A stretch of 64,000 nucleotides of DNA from an uncultured Alphaproteobacteria bacterium (GTDB taxonomy: Bacteria; Pseudomonadota; Alphaproteobacteria; Micropepsales; Micropepsaceae): the NCBI GenBank assembly GCA_902826695.1, contig CADEFU010000002.1:248001-312000 (forward strand), written 5' to 3'. Of the stretch, positions 1-7,526 are shown one piece after another. The stretch's first letter is position 1; each line of letters begins with the position of its first letter. Both the position numbers and the translations under genes were made by a program. Below the pieces are notes generated by a model that had not been told where the DNA came from, made no database searches, and saw nothing but the letters and a program-made list of their open reading frames with translations.

Positions 1-159
1 TATCGATGCGATGTTGGCGACCTTTCGCGACGCGAGGATGTAGCTTGAGATTTCGGCCACGCCAAAGAAGGTGAGCAGCATCATGGGAACCATGAGCGCG
101 AACTCGATAGCGGCGACACCGCTTTGCGAGGTGCGAAACCGGCGGAAGAATTTGTTCAT
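1..159 (-). CDS. TadE-like pilus assembly protein (partial, C-terminus outside window)
   Basis: The 53 visible residues begin MNKFFRRFRTSQSGVAAIEF, the N-terminus of TadE/TadG pseudopilins: a short basic segment, a polar stretch with Gly and Glu, then a hydrophobic membrane helix. Such proteins sit in the inner membrane and serve assembly of the Tad (Flp) pilus. The gene starts 9 bases after the stop of the next TadE-like gene on the same strand, so the two form one operon. The gene runs off the window's left edge. Family assignment is confident; TadE versus TadG cannot be decided from the fragment. Confidence 0.85.
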   Translation of the reverse strand, partial: MNKFFRRFRTSQSGVAAIEFALMVPMMLLTFFGVAEISSYILASRKVANIASI

Positions 160-168
160 GGCACTACC

Positions 169-723
169 TCAGTTCTGAATGGGGCCGTTGAACGGCTCGT
201 TCCGGAAGGCGATCGATGCCTCAAGGAGGCGCATGCCGCCGGCCATGTTCGAGAATTGATCGCCGACGGTCGGGGTCATCATCGGCCACGTATAGAAGGC
301 GCGGACGACGACCACGTCGCCGGCGCCACCGGGATCGAAATTCATGTTTCCGGTCAAATTGCCGTTTGCGTCCAGTGCGGCCGGCAAGTTTTGCGCCGGG
401 CCCCAGCCGTTGAAGGTGCGAACGTCGATCGCCAGCCGGGTGTCGCACGCCAAGAGCATGTCGATTTCGCCACAAACCAGGGCGCGGAATTCCTCTTCGC
501 TCATGTTCGCGGCCTGGGCTTGGCCGGTGCGAATCTGGCGAGCAGCGCTCACAATGCCGTTTTCCAGCGTTGTGGAGGCGAAGAAGATCAGCGAGACGTC
601 GAGGACCGCGTACAGCAGCAAGAAGAAGGGGAGTGCGACCAGCGCGAACTCAAGCGCGGCGACGCCGTCCTGGTTCTTCCTGAAGCGGCTTAGAAACAGC
701 ATTGTGTGCGGGAGAAGAAACAT
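169..723 (-). CDS. TadE/TadG-like pseudopilin of the Tad pilus
   Basis: About 184 residues. The N-terminus has the TadE pattern (RFRKNQDGVAALEFALV then a hydrophobic helix), followed by a periplasmic domain with two Cys. I take the ATG at 723, preceded by an AAGGG-type ribosome site; an internal ATG at 702 is also possible, and an upstream in-frame ATG at 816 would add a non-membrane leader in AT-rich DNA. It is transcribed away from tadG (997) and ahead of the partial tadE. Role inferred from family: minor pseudopilin or anchoring protein in the inner membrane. Confidence 0.85.
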   Translation of the reverse strand: MFLLPHTMLFLSRFRKNQDGVAALEFALVALPFFLLLYAVLDVSLIFFASTTLENGIVSAARQIRTGQAQAANMSEEEFRALVCGEIDMLLACDTRLAIDVRTFNGWGPAQNLPAALDANGNLTGNMNFDPGGAGDVVVVRAFYTWPMMTPTVGDQFSNMAGGMRLLEASIAFRNEPFNGPIQN

Positions 724-996
724 ACAGACACCCTTTCGACCCACCGGGACGCATTCAGCAGACTTTATAGCATCAGCTCTGGTCGTAGAGGCAGCCTTTC
801 TTTGGTTTAACACCAATATTCCCTTAAGTCTCTATTTGATACATGTCGATCCAACTCCTCTTTTTTCTTTTATGATTGTTTAATTACTTCAAGCGAGTTC
901 ATTCTTTCTTAAATCCGGCGGGTGCAAACTCTGGCGAGTCTGCAAACCGCGGTGGGTCTTGCCGCGTGCGCAGAAGCCATTTGGTGGAGCAAGAAC
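724..996. promoter_or_regulatory. Divergent intergenic region between the tadE-like operon and tadG
   Basis: This 273-base gap separates two divergent pilus genes. Its middle (about 780-915) is much richer in A and T than the flanks, with several TTAA and TTTAA tracts, as expected of promoter DNA. I could not fix a convincing -35/-10 pair on either strand, and found no TTAA-N7-TTAA (CtrA-type) site. Confidence 0.4.
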
Positions 997-2535
997 ATGA
1001 TGCGGTCACTCTTGTCACGGTTGCGCGGCACCGCTGCGCAATTTGTCAACCGGCGCGACGGCGCCGTCGCGATTGTCTATGCGCTTGCGCTCATTCCGAC
1101 GATTGCCGCGGTGGGTTCGGCGGTGGACCTTACGCGCGCGATGGTGGTCAAGATGCGGCTTGGCGAGGCGCTCGACTCCGCGGGGCTTTCGGTCGCCGGT
1201 ACGGTCGGCCTCACCGAGGCGCAGATGACCGCAAAGGCACAGCAGTTTTTTTATGCGAACTACCCGCCCGACGAACTCGGCACCGTGACTTCGCTCACTG
1301 TTACGCCGGCGGGGAATAACCTCGTGACGGTGTCCGGTTCCGCGCGCGTGGACACTTCGTTCATGGGTCTTTTTGGCATCTACTATCTTGACGTTGCGGT
1401 GAACGTCGAAGTTACGCGCGAGTCCAAGGGTCTTGAGATTGCGCTGGTGCTGGACAATACCGGCTCGATGGCGAGTAACGGCAAGCTCCCGGCGCTCAAA
1501 ACCGCGACGATGGAGTTGATCAACATTCTGTTCGGCGATCAAAATACGCCGGAACACTTGAAGATGTCGCTCGTTCCGTTCTCGCAAACCGTGAAAGTGG
1601 ACACAGCGCAGTTCAACAATAGCGGCTGGATGGACAGCACCGGCCAGGCCAGCACCGCGAAGCTTAACTTCGACAACAACAAGTACGCTTTCTCCGTTTG
1701 GCAGGCGATGAGCAACAAGAGCTGGGGCGGCTGCCTGGAAGCGCGGCCGAACGGCTATGAGGAGTTGGATACTGCTCCCTCGGCTGGCACGCCCGACACG
1801 CGCTGGGTGCCGTATTTCGAACCCGATGGCCCGGATAGCAGCGCGTATAGCGGGTACACGACTTATGTCAGCGACGGCGGCAGCGGCAACCAGGACACGC
1901 GCCTTCGCCGGTCGAGCAAGTACAACGGCCAGAACAAGACGAACCCGAACGCGGACTGCAACATGCAGAAGATTCTGCCGCTGACCAACAACAAGGTCAC
2001 GCTGCAGAGCTATGTCAACGGTATGATTTCGACCGGCTACACGCACATCGCGCTCGGCGCCGGTTGGGGCTGGCGGACGCTGTCGCCGACCGCGCCCTAT
2101 ACGGAGGGTTCCGACTACGGCGACGAGAATTGGACCAAGGCCATGGTGTTTCTCACCGACGGTTTGAACACGGTCGACAGCAACAACACGTGGCACAAGT
2201 CGACTTACACCGCCTACAACTATCTGATCCGCGGGCAACTCGGCACGACCAGCGCCGGGACAGCGGAGACCAATCAGGACACGCGAACCAATACCGTTTG
2301 CTCGCGAATCAAAGCCGAGGGGATCCGTATCTATACGATCCTTCTCGAAGAAGACGCTTCGCGCGCGCGCAATCTGATGGAATCGTGCGCAAGCGAGGAC
2401 GTGAGCAACAACACGGCAAACAAGTGCAACAACAATGCAAGCAAGCTTTGCTACGAGTCGCCGTCGGCTGCGGAGTTGCAAGGCATCTTCCAGGATATTG
2501 CTCAGGACTTGTCGAATCTGCGCCTCAGCCAGTAG
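997..2535 (+). CDS. tadG: TadG-like pilus assembly protein with vWA domain
   Basis: 512 residues from the ATG at 997, which has GGAG ten bases upstream. An N-terminal TadE/G segment (RRDGAVAIVYALALIP) forms the membrane helix. A von Willebrand factor A domain follows, with the metal-site motif DNTGS at residues 153-157. The rest of the vWA fold is enriched in Asn, Ser and Thr. TadG proteins are inner-membrane/periplasmic parts of Tad pilus biogenesis. A strong hairpin terminator lies just after the stop. In-frame sequence upstream to 922 lacks a ribosome site and is not included. Confidence 0.9.
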   Translation: MMRSLLSRLRGTAAQFVNRRDGAVAIVYALALIPTIAAVGSAVDLTRAMVVKMRLGEALDSAGLSVAGTVGLTEAQMTAKAQQFFYANYPPDELGTVTSLTVTPAGNNLVTVSGSARVDTSFMGLFGIYYLDVAVNVEVTRESKGLEIALVLDNTGSMASNGKLPALKTATMELINILFGDQNTPEHLKMSLVPFSQTVKVDTAQFNNSGWMDSTGQASTAKLNFDNNKYAFSVWQAMSNKSWGGCLEARPNGYEELDTAPSAGTPDTRWVPYFEPDGPDSSAYSGYTTYVSDGGSGNQDTRLRRSSKYNGQNKTNPNADCNMQKILPLTNNKVTLQSYVNGMISTGYTHIALGAGWGWRTLSPTAPYTEGSDYGDENWTKAMVFLTDGLNTVDSNNTWHKSTYTAYNYLIRGQLGTTSAGTAETNQDTRTNTVCSRIKAEGIRIYTILLEEDASRARNLMESCASEDVSNNTANKCNNNASKLCYESPSAAELQGIFQDIAQDLSNLRLSQ

Positions 2536-2556
2536 TGCGCATCGATAGACAAAAAG

Positions 2557-2590
2557 AGAGGCCCGGTGGAAACACCGGGCCTCTTCGTTT
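2557..2590 (+). terminator. Rho-independent terminator after tadG
   Basis: A perfect 12-bp stem (2557-2568 pairing with 2573-2584) with a GAAA tetraloop, followed by TTCGTTT. It sits 21 bases after the tadG stop, between two convergent genes. The A-rich tract at 2551-2555 on the other side would let it work on the minus strand too. Confidence 0.85.
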
Positions 2591-2614
2591 CCGCGTAACG
2601 ACTAGGTGTGAAGC

Positions 2615-3103
2615 CTATTCCTTGGCGCCGGTCGCTAGAACAGCGGACTTCGCACTCACGTCGACCTTGTGGTCTTGATGCTGATAGATATCTTCATGCT
2701 CGGCATCGCCGGCGGTCAGCGTGCGTTCGCAATGCGGGGCGCAGGCGAGGTTGCGTTGGCCTTGCGCGCCGCGATACAGCGTCACTTGCGCGACGTTGGG
2801 CGCACCGACGGTAACTTGGGTGTTCAGGATTTCCGTCCCGTTGCCATCAACAGCGATGACGTTCGTGTTGCCGAACAGGCGGCCCAACACATAGACGGTG
2901 CGATCGTTGACGAGTAGTGCGTCTGCGACGAGCGGATTGCCGACCAGCACGGTCTTGGCTGGGCGGTCGAGGCGGATCACAGTGCTTTGATCGTAGGCTA
3001 CCCGGACATGACTGGGTGCGGCGGCCGAGCCGTCGGCGTATGCAGCTGCCGGCACGACAGCAACCGCAACGGCTGCCAAAAGAGCGGCGCGAAGTACGGA
3101 CAT
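2615..3103 (-). CDS. Stand-alone pilus-formation N-domain protein (RcpA/CpaC N-terminal-like)
   Basis: 162 residues starting at 3103, with GGAG nine bases upstream; signal peptide MSVLRAALLAAVAVAVVPAA. The core (VIRLDRPAKTVLVGNPLVAD...VLGRLFGNTNVIAVD) closely resembles the domain at the N-terminus of the CpaC secretin coded at 5253-6752, but no secretin domain follows. The C-terminal 55 residues are different: two Cys, then a polar stretch with QHQDHK. It faces away from the pilin gene flp. Probably a periplasmic accessory of the Tad secretin; the tail's function is unknown. Confidence 0.8.
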   Translation of the reverse strand: MSVLRAALLAAVAVAVVPAAAYADGSAAAPSHVRVAYDQSTVIRLDRPAKTVLVGNPLVADALLVNDRTVYVLGRLFGNTNVIAVDGNGTEILNTQVTVGAPNVAQVTLYRGAQGQRNLACAPHCERTLTAGDAEHEDIYQHQDHKVDVSAKSAVLATGAKE

Positions 3104-3444
3104 GAGTGTCTCCACATGAGGGTTCAATCTCGGACGGTAGGGTCGCGCAAAGCCATTAAGGATGTCTGAACCGTCTTTTGAGCCAAGCCGGGCGATTCGC
3201 TGGTGGTGGGTGTGCCGTTTTGAGTCGAGTTGAGTCGAGTTGGTCAACTCTTCCTGTTTCCGGTTACCGATCTTTAAGCGTGATTTTCCTTTCTCTTCTA
3301 TTCGACTGATCCTTTGCATTCGAATGCTTCAGCAGCAATGCGTTGTTAAGCGAGTGGGGCCTATGCTCCTCGTGCTTACGCAAGCGGGTCGCAGAATCCG
3401 CGTGGGTAGGTTTGGTGTAGTGGTGTCAATTGAAGGAGGCCTCA
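3104..3444. promoter_or_regulatory. Long intergenic region upstream of the pilin gene
   Basis: 341 bases without a gene, between divergent genes. It holds an exact 10-base tandem repeat TGAGTCGAGT at 3221-3240, a palindrome GAGTTGGTCAACTC at 3237-3250 overlapping the repeat's end, and a perfect 12-base palindrome GCATTCGAATGC at 3316-3327. Pilin genes are usually the most strongly expressed gene of a Tad locus, so regulation here is likely. I saw no clear sigma-70 or sigma-54 promoter. Confidence 0.5.
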
Positions 3445-3606
3445 ATGAGCCGCTTTATGACTCGTTTTCTGAAGAATGAATCTGGTGCGACCGCCATTGA
3501 ATACGGTCTGATTGCCGCGCTGATCGCCGTTGTGATCATCGGTGCGGTGACGTCGGCCGGTGGCGCGATCAACGGTACGTTCACGACGGTTGCGGGCGCC
3601 CTCTAA
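3445..3606 (+). CDS. flp: Flp/PilA-type major pilin
   Basis: 53 residues beginning MSRFMTRFLKNESGATAIEY, preceded by a strong AAGGAGG ribosome site. The motif G-ATAIEYGLIAALIAVV is the Flp pilin signature: CpaA cleaves after the Gly, leaving a mature pilin starting with Ala and carrying Glu at +5 and Tyr at +6, followed by the hydrophobic assembly helix. It is the structural subunit of the pilus assembled by the proteins coded downstream. Two hairpins follow the stop, including a strong terminator, so flp is probably a highly expressed single-gene transcript. Confidence 0.97.
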   Translation: MSRFMTRFLKNESGATAIEYGLIAALIAVVIIGAVTSAGGAINGTFTTVAGAL

Positions 3607-3615
3607 GGGTGACCG

Positions 3616-3643
3616 CCGGGGGCGGCGTTCTGCGCCGCTCCCG
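3616..3643 (+). repeat. GC-rich hairpin directly after flp
   Basis: GGGGGCGGCG and CGCCGCTCCC around a TTCT loop form a stem of about ten pairs with one G-T pair. It precedes the true terminator and has no T-run, so it may protect the pilin mRNA 3' end. This is inference from position. Confidence 0.45.
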
Positions 3644-3660
3644 GACCGTTCAGAAACAAA

Positions 3661-3701
3661 AACGCCAGTCTCGCTTCGGCGAGGCTGGCGTTTTCGCTTT
3701 T
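3661..3701 (+). terminator. Rho-independent terminator of flp
   Basis: A 14-bp stem (3661-3674 with 3679-3692, one G-T pair) with a TTCG tetraloop, followed by a T-rich tail (TTCGCTTTTCTT). It separates flp from cpaA. Confidence 0.9.
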
Positions 3702-3788
3702 CTTGCCGGAAGCAGGACTTCTTAATGCCGCAGTAATCATGCCCGCCTAGGGTGACGCGATTGATCCTAGGGGTAGGGGCAAGACGCT

Positions 3789-4283
3789 ATGTTAGAGCCG
3801 GTACTGCTGGCCATCGTTGGCGCCGCCATGATTGCGGCCGCCGTCTACGATATCACCACGCTGACGATTCCGAATTGGATTTCAGCGGCACTCATCGTGC
3901 TGTTTCCGCTTGTCGCGTTCAATGCTGATTTGAGCTGGGCAGAGGCTGGAATTCATCTGGCGGTTGGCTTTGCTGCGCTTGTTGTGGGTGTGTTGCTGTT
4001 CGCGGGCGGGTTGATCGGTGGCGGGGATGCGAAGTTGTTCGCTGCCGTCTCGCTGTACATCGGCGCCGCTTCGTTCGGTCTCTATGTATTTGCTGTGGCC
4101 CTGGCAGGCGGCGCGCTTGCGGTGGCGGTGATCGCGTTGCGCTGGGCGGTTTCGTCCGGATTGACCGCGCGGATTAGCTGGCTGCAGCACCTTACCCAGA
4201 AGAGTGGGGCCCTTCCTTACGGTGTTGCGATCGCCGCCGGCGGGCTCTTCGTAATTCCGGCAACGCAATTGTTCGCGGCGTGA
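3789..4283 (+). CDS. cpaA: Prepilin peptidase CpaA/TadV (A24 family)
   Basis: 164 residues, almost entirely hydrophobic, with about six membrane segments. The two catalytic aspartates of the A24 family are visible: Asp21 in YDITTLTIPNWI and Asp80 in GGGDAKLF. It processes the Flp pilin and TadE/G-type pseudopilins at the cytoplasmic face of the inner membrane. Its length fits the short CpaA/TadV class, which lacks the methyltransferase part of PilD. First gene of the downstream cpa block; separated from cpaB by 139 bases. Confidence 0.95.
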   Translation: MLEPVLLAIVGAAMIAAAVYDITTLTIPNWISAALIVLFPLVAFNADLSWAEAGIHLAVGFAALVVGVLLFAGGLIGGGDAKLFAAVSLYIGAASFGLYVFAVALAGGALAVAVIALRWAVSSGLTARISWLQHLTQKSGALPYGVAIAAGGLFVIPATQLFAA

Positions 4284-4422
4284 ACGGGATGTGCCCCAAC
4301 TCACACAGCAGTGAGGCAACCGCTTCGCGCGTTAAGTCCGCGCTTACTAAGTCAACACTAGCTTCAAGCTCTAGAACGACGAAAAGCCGCCGCGACTTTG
4401 GCCGCGGCAGGAGATGGACCAG

Positions 4423-5241
4423 ATGAACCTGACACGTATCCTTATTCTTGTGGGCGCGCTTGGCGCAGCCGGTCTTGCGGCCTTTCTCGCACGCGGGTTG
4501 ATCGGCGGCGGTCAGAATCAGGCGGAAGCCGCACCGAACATGCAGCTGACTGAGATCGTCGTTGCGGCGCACGCGATCGAAGTTGGAACGAAGATCATGC
4601 CGGGCGACTTGAAGTGGCAGGGTTGGCCGAAGTCGGCGCTCGATCCGTCGTTCATTACGAAGGAAGCGCAGCCGCAGGCGCTTGAGGAGACGGCGGAAGG
4701 GTCGGTCTCGCGCATGCCGCTGGTCGCGGGCGAGCCGGTGACGGGGCAGAAAGTTATCAAAGCCGACGGTGCGGGCTTTCTCGCCGCCGTCTTGACGCCT
4801 GGCAAACGCGCAGTCGGCGTGAAGCTGTCGGCGGAACGCGGCGCAGGCGGCTTCATTCTCCCGAACGACCGCGTTGATGTCGTCATGACCCGCAAACTCG
4901 GGACCGATGCGTCCGGCGTTGCCGAGTATCGCGCGGCGACGGTCTTGCGCGACGTGCGGGTGCTTGCGGTCGACCAGACGTCGCAGGAAGAAGGCGACTC
5001 GAAGTCCATCGTCGGTAAAACGGCGACACTTGAGCTCAGCGCTCAGCAGGCCGAGGTGATCGCACTGGCCGAAGCGATGGGCGACCTTTCGCTGTCGCTT
5101 AGGTCGCTTACGAGTTCCGATCAGCCGAGCGATGACGAAGATCTGTCCAAAGCCTTCGGCGAGGACAGCGGTCAGCAAGTTGTGGTTCTGCGCTATGGCA
5201 TGCCGAGCACGGCAGCCTCCCAGCAATCAACCAAAGAATAA
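4423..5241 (+). CDS. cpaB: Flp pilus assembly protein CpaB (RcpC)
   Basis: 272 residues. An N-terminal signal/membrane segment (LTRILILVGALGAAGLAAF) is followed by an SAF domain (VVAAHAIEVGTKIMPGDLKW) and the RcpC/CpaB domain (GVKLSAERGAGGFILPNDRVDVVMTR). An ATG at 4414 also exists but abuts the AGGAG site; the ATG at 4423 has that site nine bases upstream and is preferred. CpaB proteins are periplasmic and act with the secretin, perhaps binding peptidoglycan through SAF. 11 bases before cpaC. Confidence 0.93.
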   Translation: MNLTRILILVGALGAAGLAAFLARGLIGGGQNQAEAAPNMQLTEIVVAAHAIEVGTKIMPGDLKWQGWPKSALDPSFITKEAQPQALEETAEGSVSRMPLVAGEPVTGQKVIKADGAGFLAAVLTPGKRAVGVKLSAERGAGGFILPNDRVDVVMTRKLGTDASGVAEYRAATVLRDVRVLAVDQTSQEEGDSKSIVGKTATLELSAQQAEVIALAEAMGDLSLSLRSLTSSDQPSDDEDLSKAFGEDSGQQVVVLRYGMPSTAASQQSTKE

Positions 5242-5252
5242 CGGGTGAAGCT

Positions 5253-6752
5253 ATGAAGTTTGTCCACCTTCTGACGATCGCGGCCGTTGCGATCAGTGCG
5301 AGCCTTCCGGCTTTCGCCAACGGTTCGGACAAGGATGCAGCTGCAAAGCCGCGTCCAGAGCCGACACAAACGCTGCGCATCCGCAAAGGCGGGGCGGGGC
5401 CGCAGTCGCAAAACGTCACGATCGGCCTCAACAAGGCGATCATCGTCGAATTGCCCGAAGACGCGCGCGACGTTCTGGTTTCCAACCCGCGTGTTGTCGA
5501 CGCGGTGGTGCGGTCGCCTCGCCAGATTTACCTCGTCGGAACGACCACAGGGCCGACGAATGCGTTCTTCTTCGCGTCGAGCGGCCGACAGATCCTCAAT
5601 CTCGAAATCAACGTTCAGCGCGATACGGCCACGCTGAAGCAAATCATCGAGCGCAACATCAAGGGCGCCGAAGTCACAATCGAGTCCATTAACGATAACG
5701 TCGTCTTGAACGGTACAGTGAAGAGCGCTGCCGACGCTGCAGCTGCGCGTGAGATGGCCATTCGATATCTCACCGATCCGGCCCAAGGCCGGACTCTGAA
5801 CAGGGACGGCGTGATCAGCCGCTTGGGCGTTCGCGGTGCCGACCAGGTTATGGTGCGCGTGCGGGTCGCGGAGATGCAACGCAACATCTCCAAGCAGCTT
5901 GGCGTTGACTTTGCGGCGGCATTCGACGTCGGCAAGAACCTGCCAATAACGCTTGCGAGCTCGAATCCGTTCTCCCTGCTGGGTCAGGCCCTGTCCGACT
6001 CGCAGAGCTTCAACTTCGGTAGCTTGGCTAACGGTAATTCGGTTGAAGCAATCTTGAAGGCGTTCGAACGCACCGGCCTCATCCGCACGTTGGCGGAGCC
6101 CACGTTGACGTCGGTGTCCGGCGAGTCGGCGAAGTTTCTGGCGGGCGGCGAGTTTCCGGTGCCGGTTGCGCGCGACCGCGACGGCAACGTGCAGATCGAG
6201 TTCAAGCCGTTCGGCGTCGGCCTCGGATTTACGCCGATCGTGATGTCGGAGGGCCGGATCAGCCTGCGGATTTCGACTGAGGTGTCGGAAATTACCAGCG
6301 AGAACTCGTTCGTGGCGCAGGGCGGTTTGGGTGTCGATGGCGACGGCGATCTCATCCAGGTTCCCGGCATTACCATTCCGGGCGTGCGCGTGCGCCGCGC
6401 GGAGACGACGGTCGAACTGCCGTCGGGCGGTAGCATGGTGATGGCAGGGCTTCTGCAGCAGACGACGAAGCAGAACATCGACGGCATCCCCGGCTTGAAG
6501 AACTTGCCGATCCTCGGATCGCTGTTCCAAAGCCGTGACTTCCAGTCCGGTGAGACGGAACTCGTCGTGATCGTCACGCCCTATCTGGTCGAAGCAACGT
6601 CGCCGAAAAACCTGGCGTCGCCGACCGACGGGTTTGTGCCACCCAGCGATGCAGAGTCGATCCTGCTGTCCCGCCTGAACGCCGTTTACGGCTCGAAAGG
6701 CAAGGCACCCCAGGGCGCGCTTAAGGGGCCGATAGGCTTCATCGTTCGCTAA
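5253..6752 (+). CDS. cpaC: Outer-membrane secretin CpaC (RcpA)
   Basis: 499 residues with a signal peptide (MKFVHLLTIAAVAISASLPAFA). In order: pilus-formation N-domain (about 50-125), BON-like domain (about 128-170), and secretin domain (about 240-465) with its hallmark region PGVRVRRAETTVELPSGGS and the GIPGLKNLPILGSLF strand. It forms the outer-membrane pore for the pilus. It lies between cpaB and cpaD in the usual order. The N-domain is a paralogue of the orphan protein at 2615-3103. Confidence 0.96.
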   Translation: MKFVHLLTIAAVAISASLPAFANGSDKDAAAKPRPEPTQTLRIRKGGAGPQSQNVTIGLNKAIIVELPEDARDVLVSNPRVVDAVVRSPRQIYLVGTTTGPTNAFFFASSGRQILNLEINVQRDTATLKQIIERNIKGAEVTIESINDNVVLNGTVKSAADAAAAREMAIRYLTDPAQGRTLNRDGVISRLGVRGADQVMVRVRVAEMQRNISKQLGVDFAAAFDVGKNLPITLASSNPFSLLGQALSDSQSFNFGSLANGNSVEAILKAFERTGLIRTLAEPTLTSVSGESAKFLAGGEFPVPVARDRDGNVQIEFKPFGVGLGFTPIVMSEGRISLRISTEVSEITSENSFVAQGGLGVDGDGDLIQVPGITIPGVRVRRAETTVELPSGGSMVMAGLLQQTTKQNIDGIPGLKNLPILGSLFQSRDFQSGETELVVIVTPYLVEATSPKNLASPTDGFVPPSDAESILLSRLNAVYGSKGKAPQGALKGPIGFIVR

Positions 6753-6808
6753 CTTTGTCTAGCTAGCCGCAAGACTTTGGCAATTACCGAAAGATTAGGA
6801 TGACCGTC

Positions 6809-7498
6809 ATGAGCCGCATTCCTCTCCTCCTTGCCCTGGGTTTGACCGGGATTGCCGCGACCGGCTGCACGTCGCCGCCGTTGAACAACGACGAGCGTCA
6901 GTACTATGACGCGGCGCAGCAGTTTCCCATCACGGTTGAGCCTCAGGTTCAGACCTTGGCCGTGCAGGTCGACAACGACCTGAACAGCTTGGCGCGCGGC
7001 GAAGCGGAGCGGATTTCCGCATTCGCACAGCGCTGGCGCAATCGCGGGCAGGGCCTCGTGAACGTGGCGACGCCGTCTGGCGCGCACGGCGACGGTGTTC
7101 TCGCGCAAGTGAAGAAGGTCTTGGCTGCGAATGGCGTCGACAAGGGCGCGGTGCAGTTCTCGACCTACAACCCGCCGAGCAGCGAGGGCGTTGCGCCGAT
7201 CACGCTGAGCTATGTCGCCTATGCGGCGACGGCAGCGGAGTGCGGCGGGGATTGGTCACGCAACCTATCGTTCGAGCCGCGCAACACCATGCGGCCCGAC
7301 TTCGGTTGCTCAACGCAACACAATTTCGCAGCGATGGTGGCTGATCCGCACGACTTGATCGAGCCAGCCACGAGCGAGCCGGCTGATGCGATGCGCCGTT
7401 CGATCGTGATCGAGAAGTACCAGAGGGGCGAGGCGACACAGTCAACGCGCAACAATCAGTACGAGAGCGGCCGTACGAGCAACGTGAATCCGAATTGA
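6809..7498 (+). CDS. cpaD: Pilus assembly lipoprotein CpaD
   Basis: 229 residues. The N-terminus MSRIPLLLALGLTGIAATGC is a lipoprotein signal with the lipidated Cys in ATGC. The body fits CpaD: an OmpA-like fold region with late Cys residues (ECGGDWSRN, FGCSTQHNFAAMV) and a closing RRSIVIEKYQRGE. Such proteins assist the CpaC secretin at the outer membrane. An ATG at 6800 would add three residues, but AGG abuts it; 6809 has better spacing. 28 bases before cpaE. Confidence 0.92.
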   Translation: MSRIPLLLALGLTGIAATGCTSPPLNNDERQYYDAAQQFPITVEPQVQTLAVQVDNDLNSLARGEAERISAFAQRWRNRGQGLVNVATPSGAHGDGVLAQVKKVLAANGVDKGAVQFSTYNPPSSEGVAPITLSYVAYAATAAECGGDWSRNLSFEPRNTMRPDFGCSTQHNFAAMVADPHDLIEPATSEPADAMRRSIVIEKYQRGEATQSTRNNQYESGRTSNVNPN

Positions 7499-7526
7499 CG
7501 AGATACCAGGTATCGAGAACGGTCAC

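Noticed and set aside
1015-2481. Long open frame on the minus strand opposite tadG
   Set aside because: It is antisense to a clear vWA protein, is Arg/His-rich as GC-rich antisense frames are, and has no domain or ribosome site.
724-3444. CtrA binding sites in the pilus locus
   Set aside because: TTAA tracts occur, but none with the seven-base spacing TTAA-N7-TTAA.
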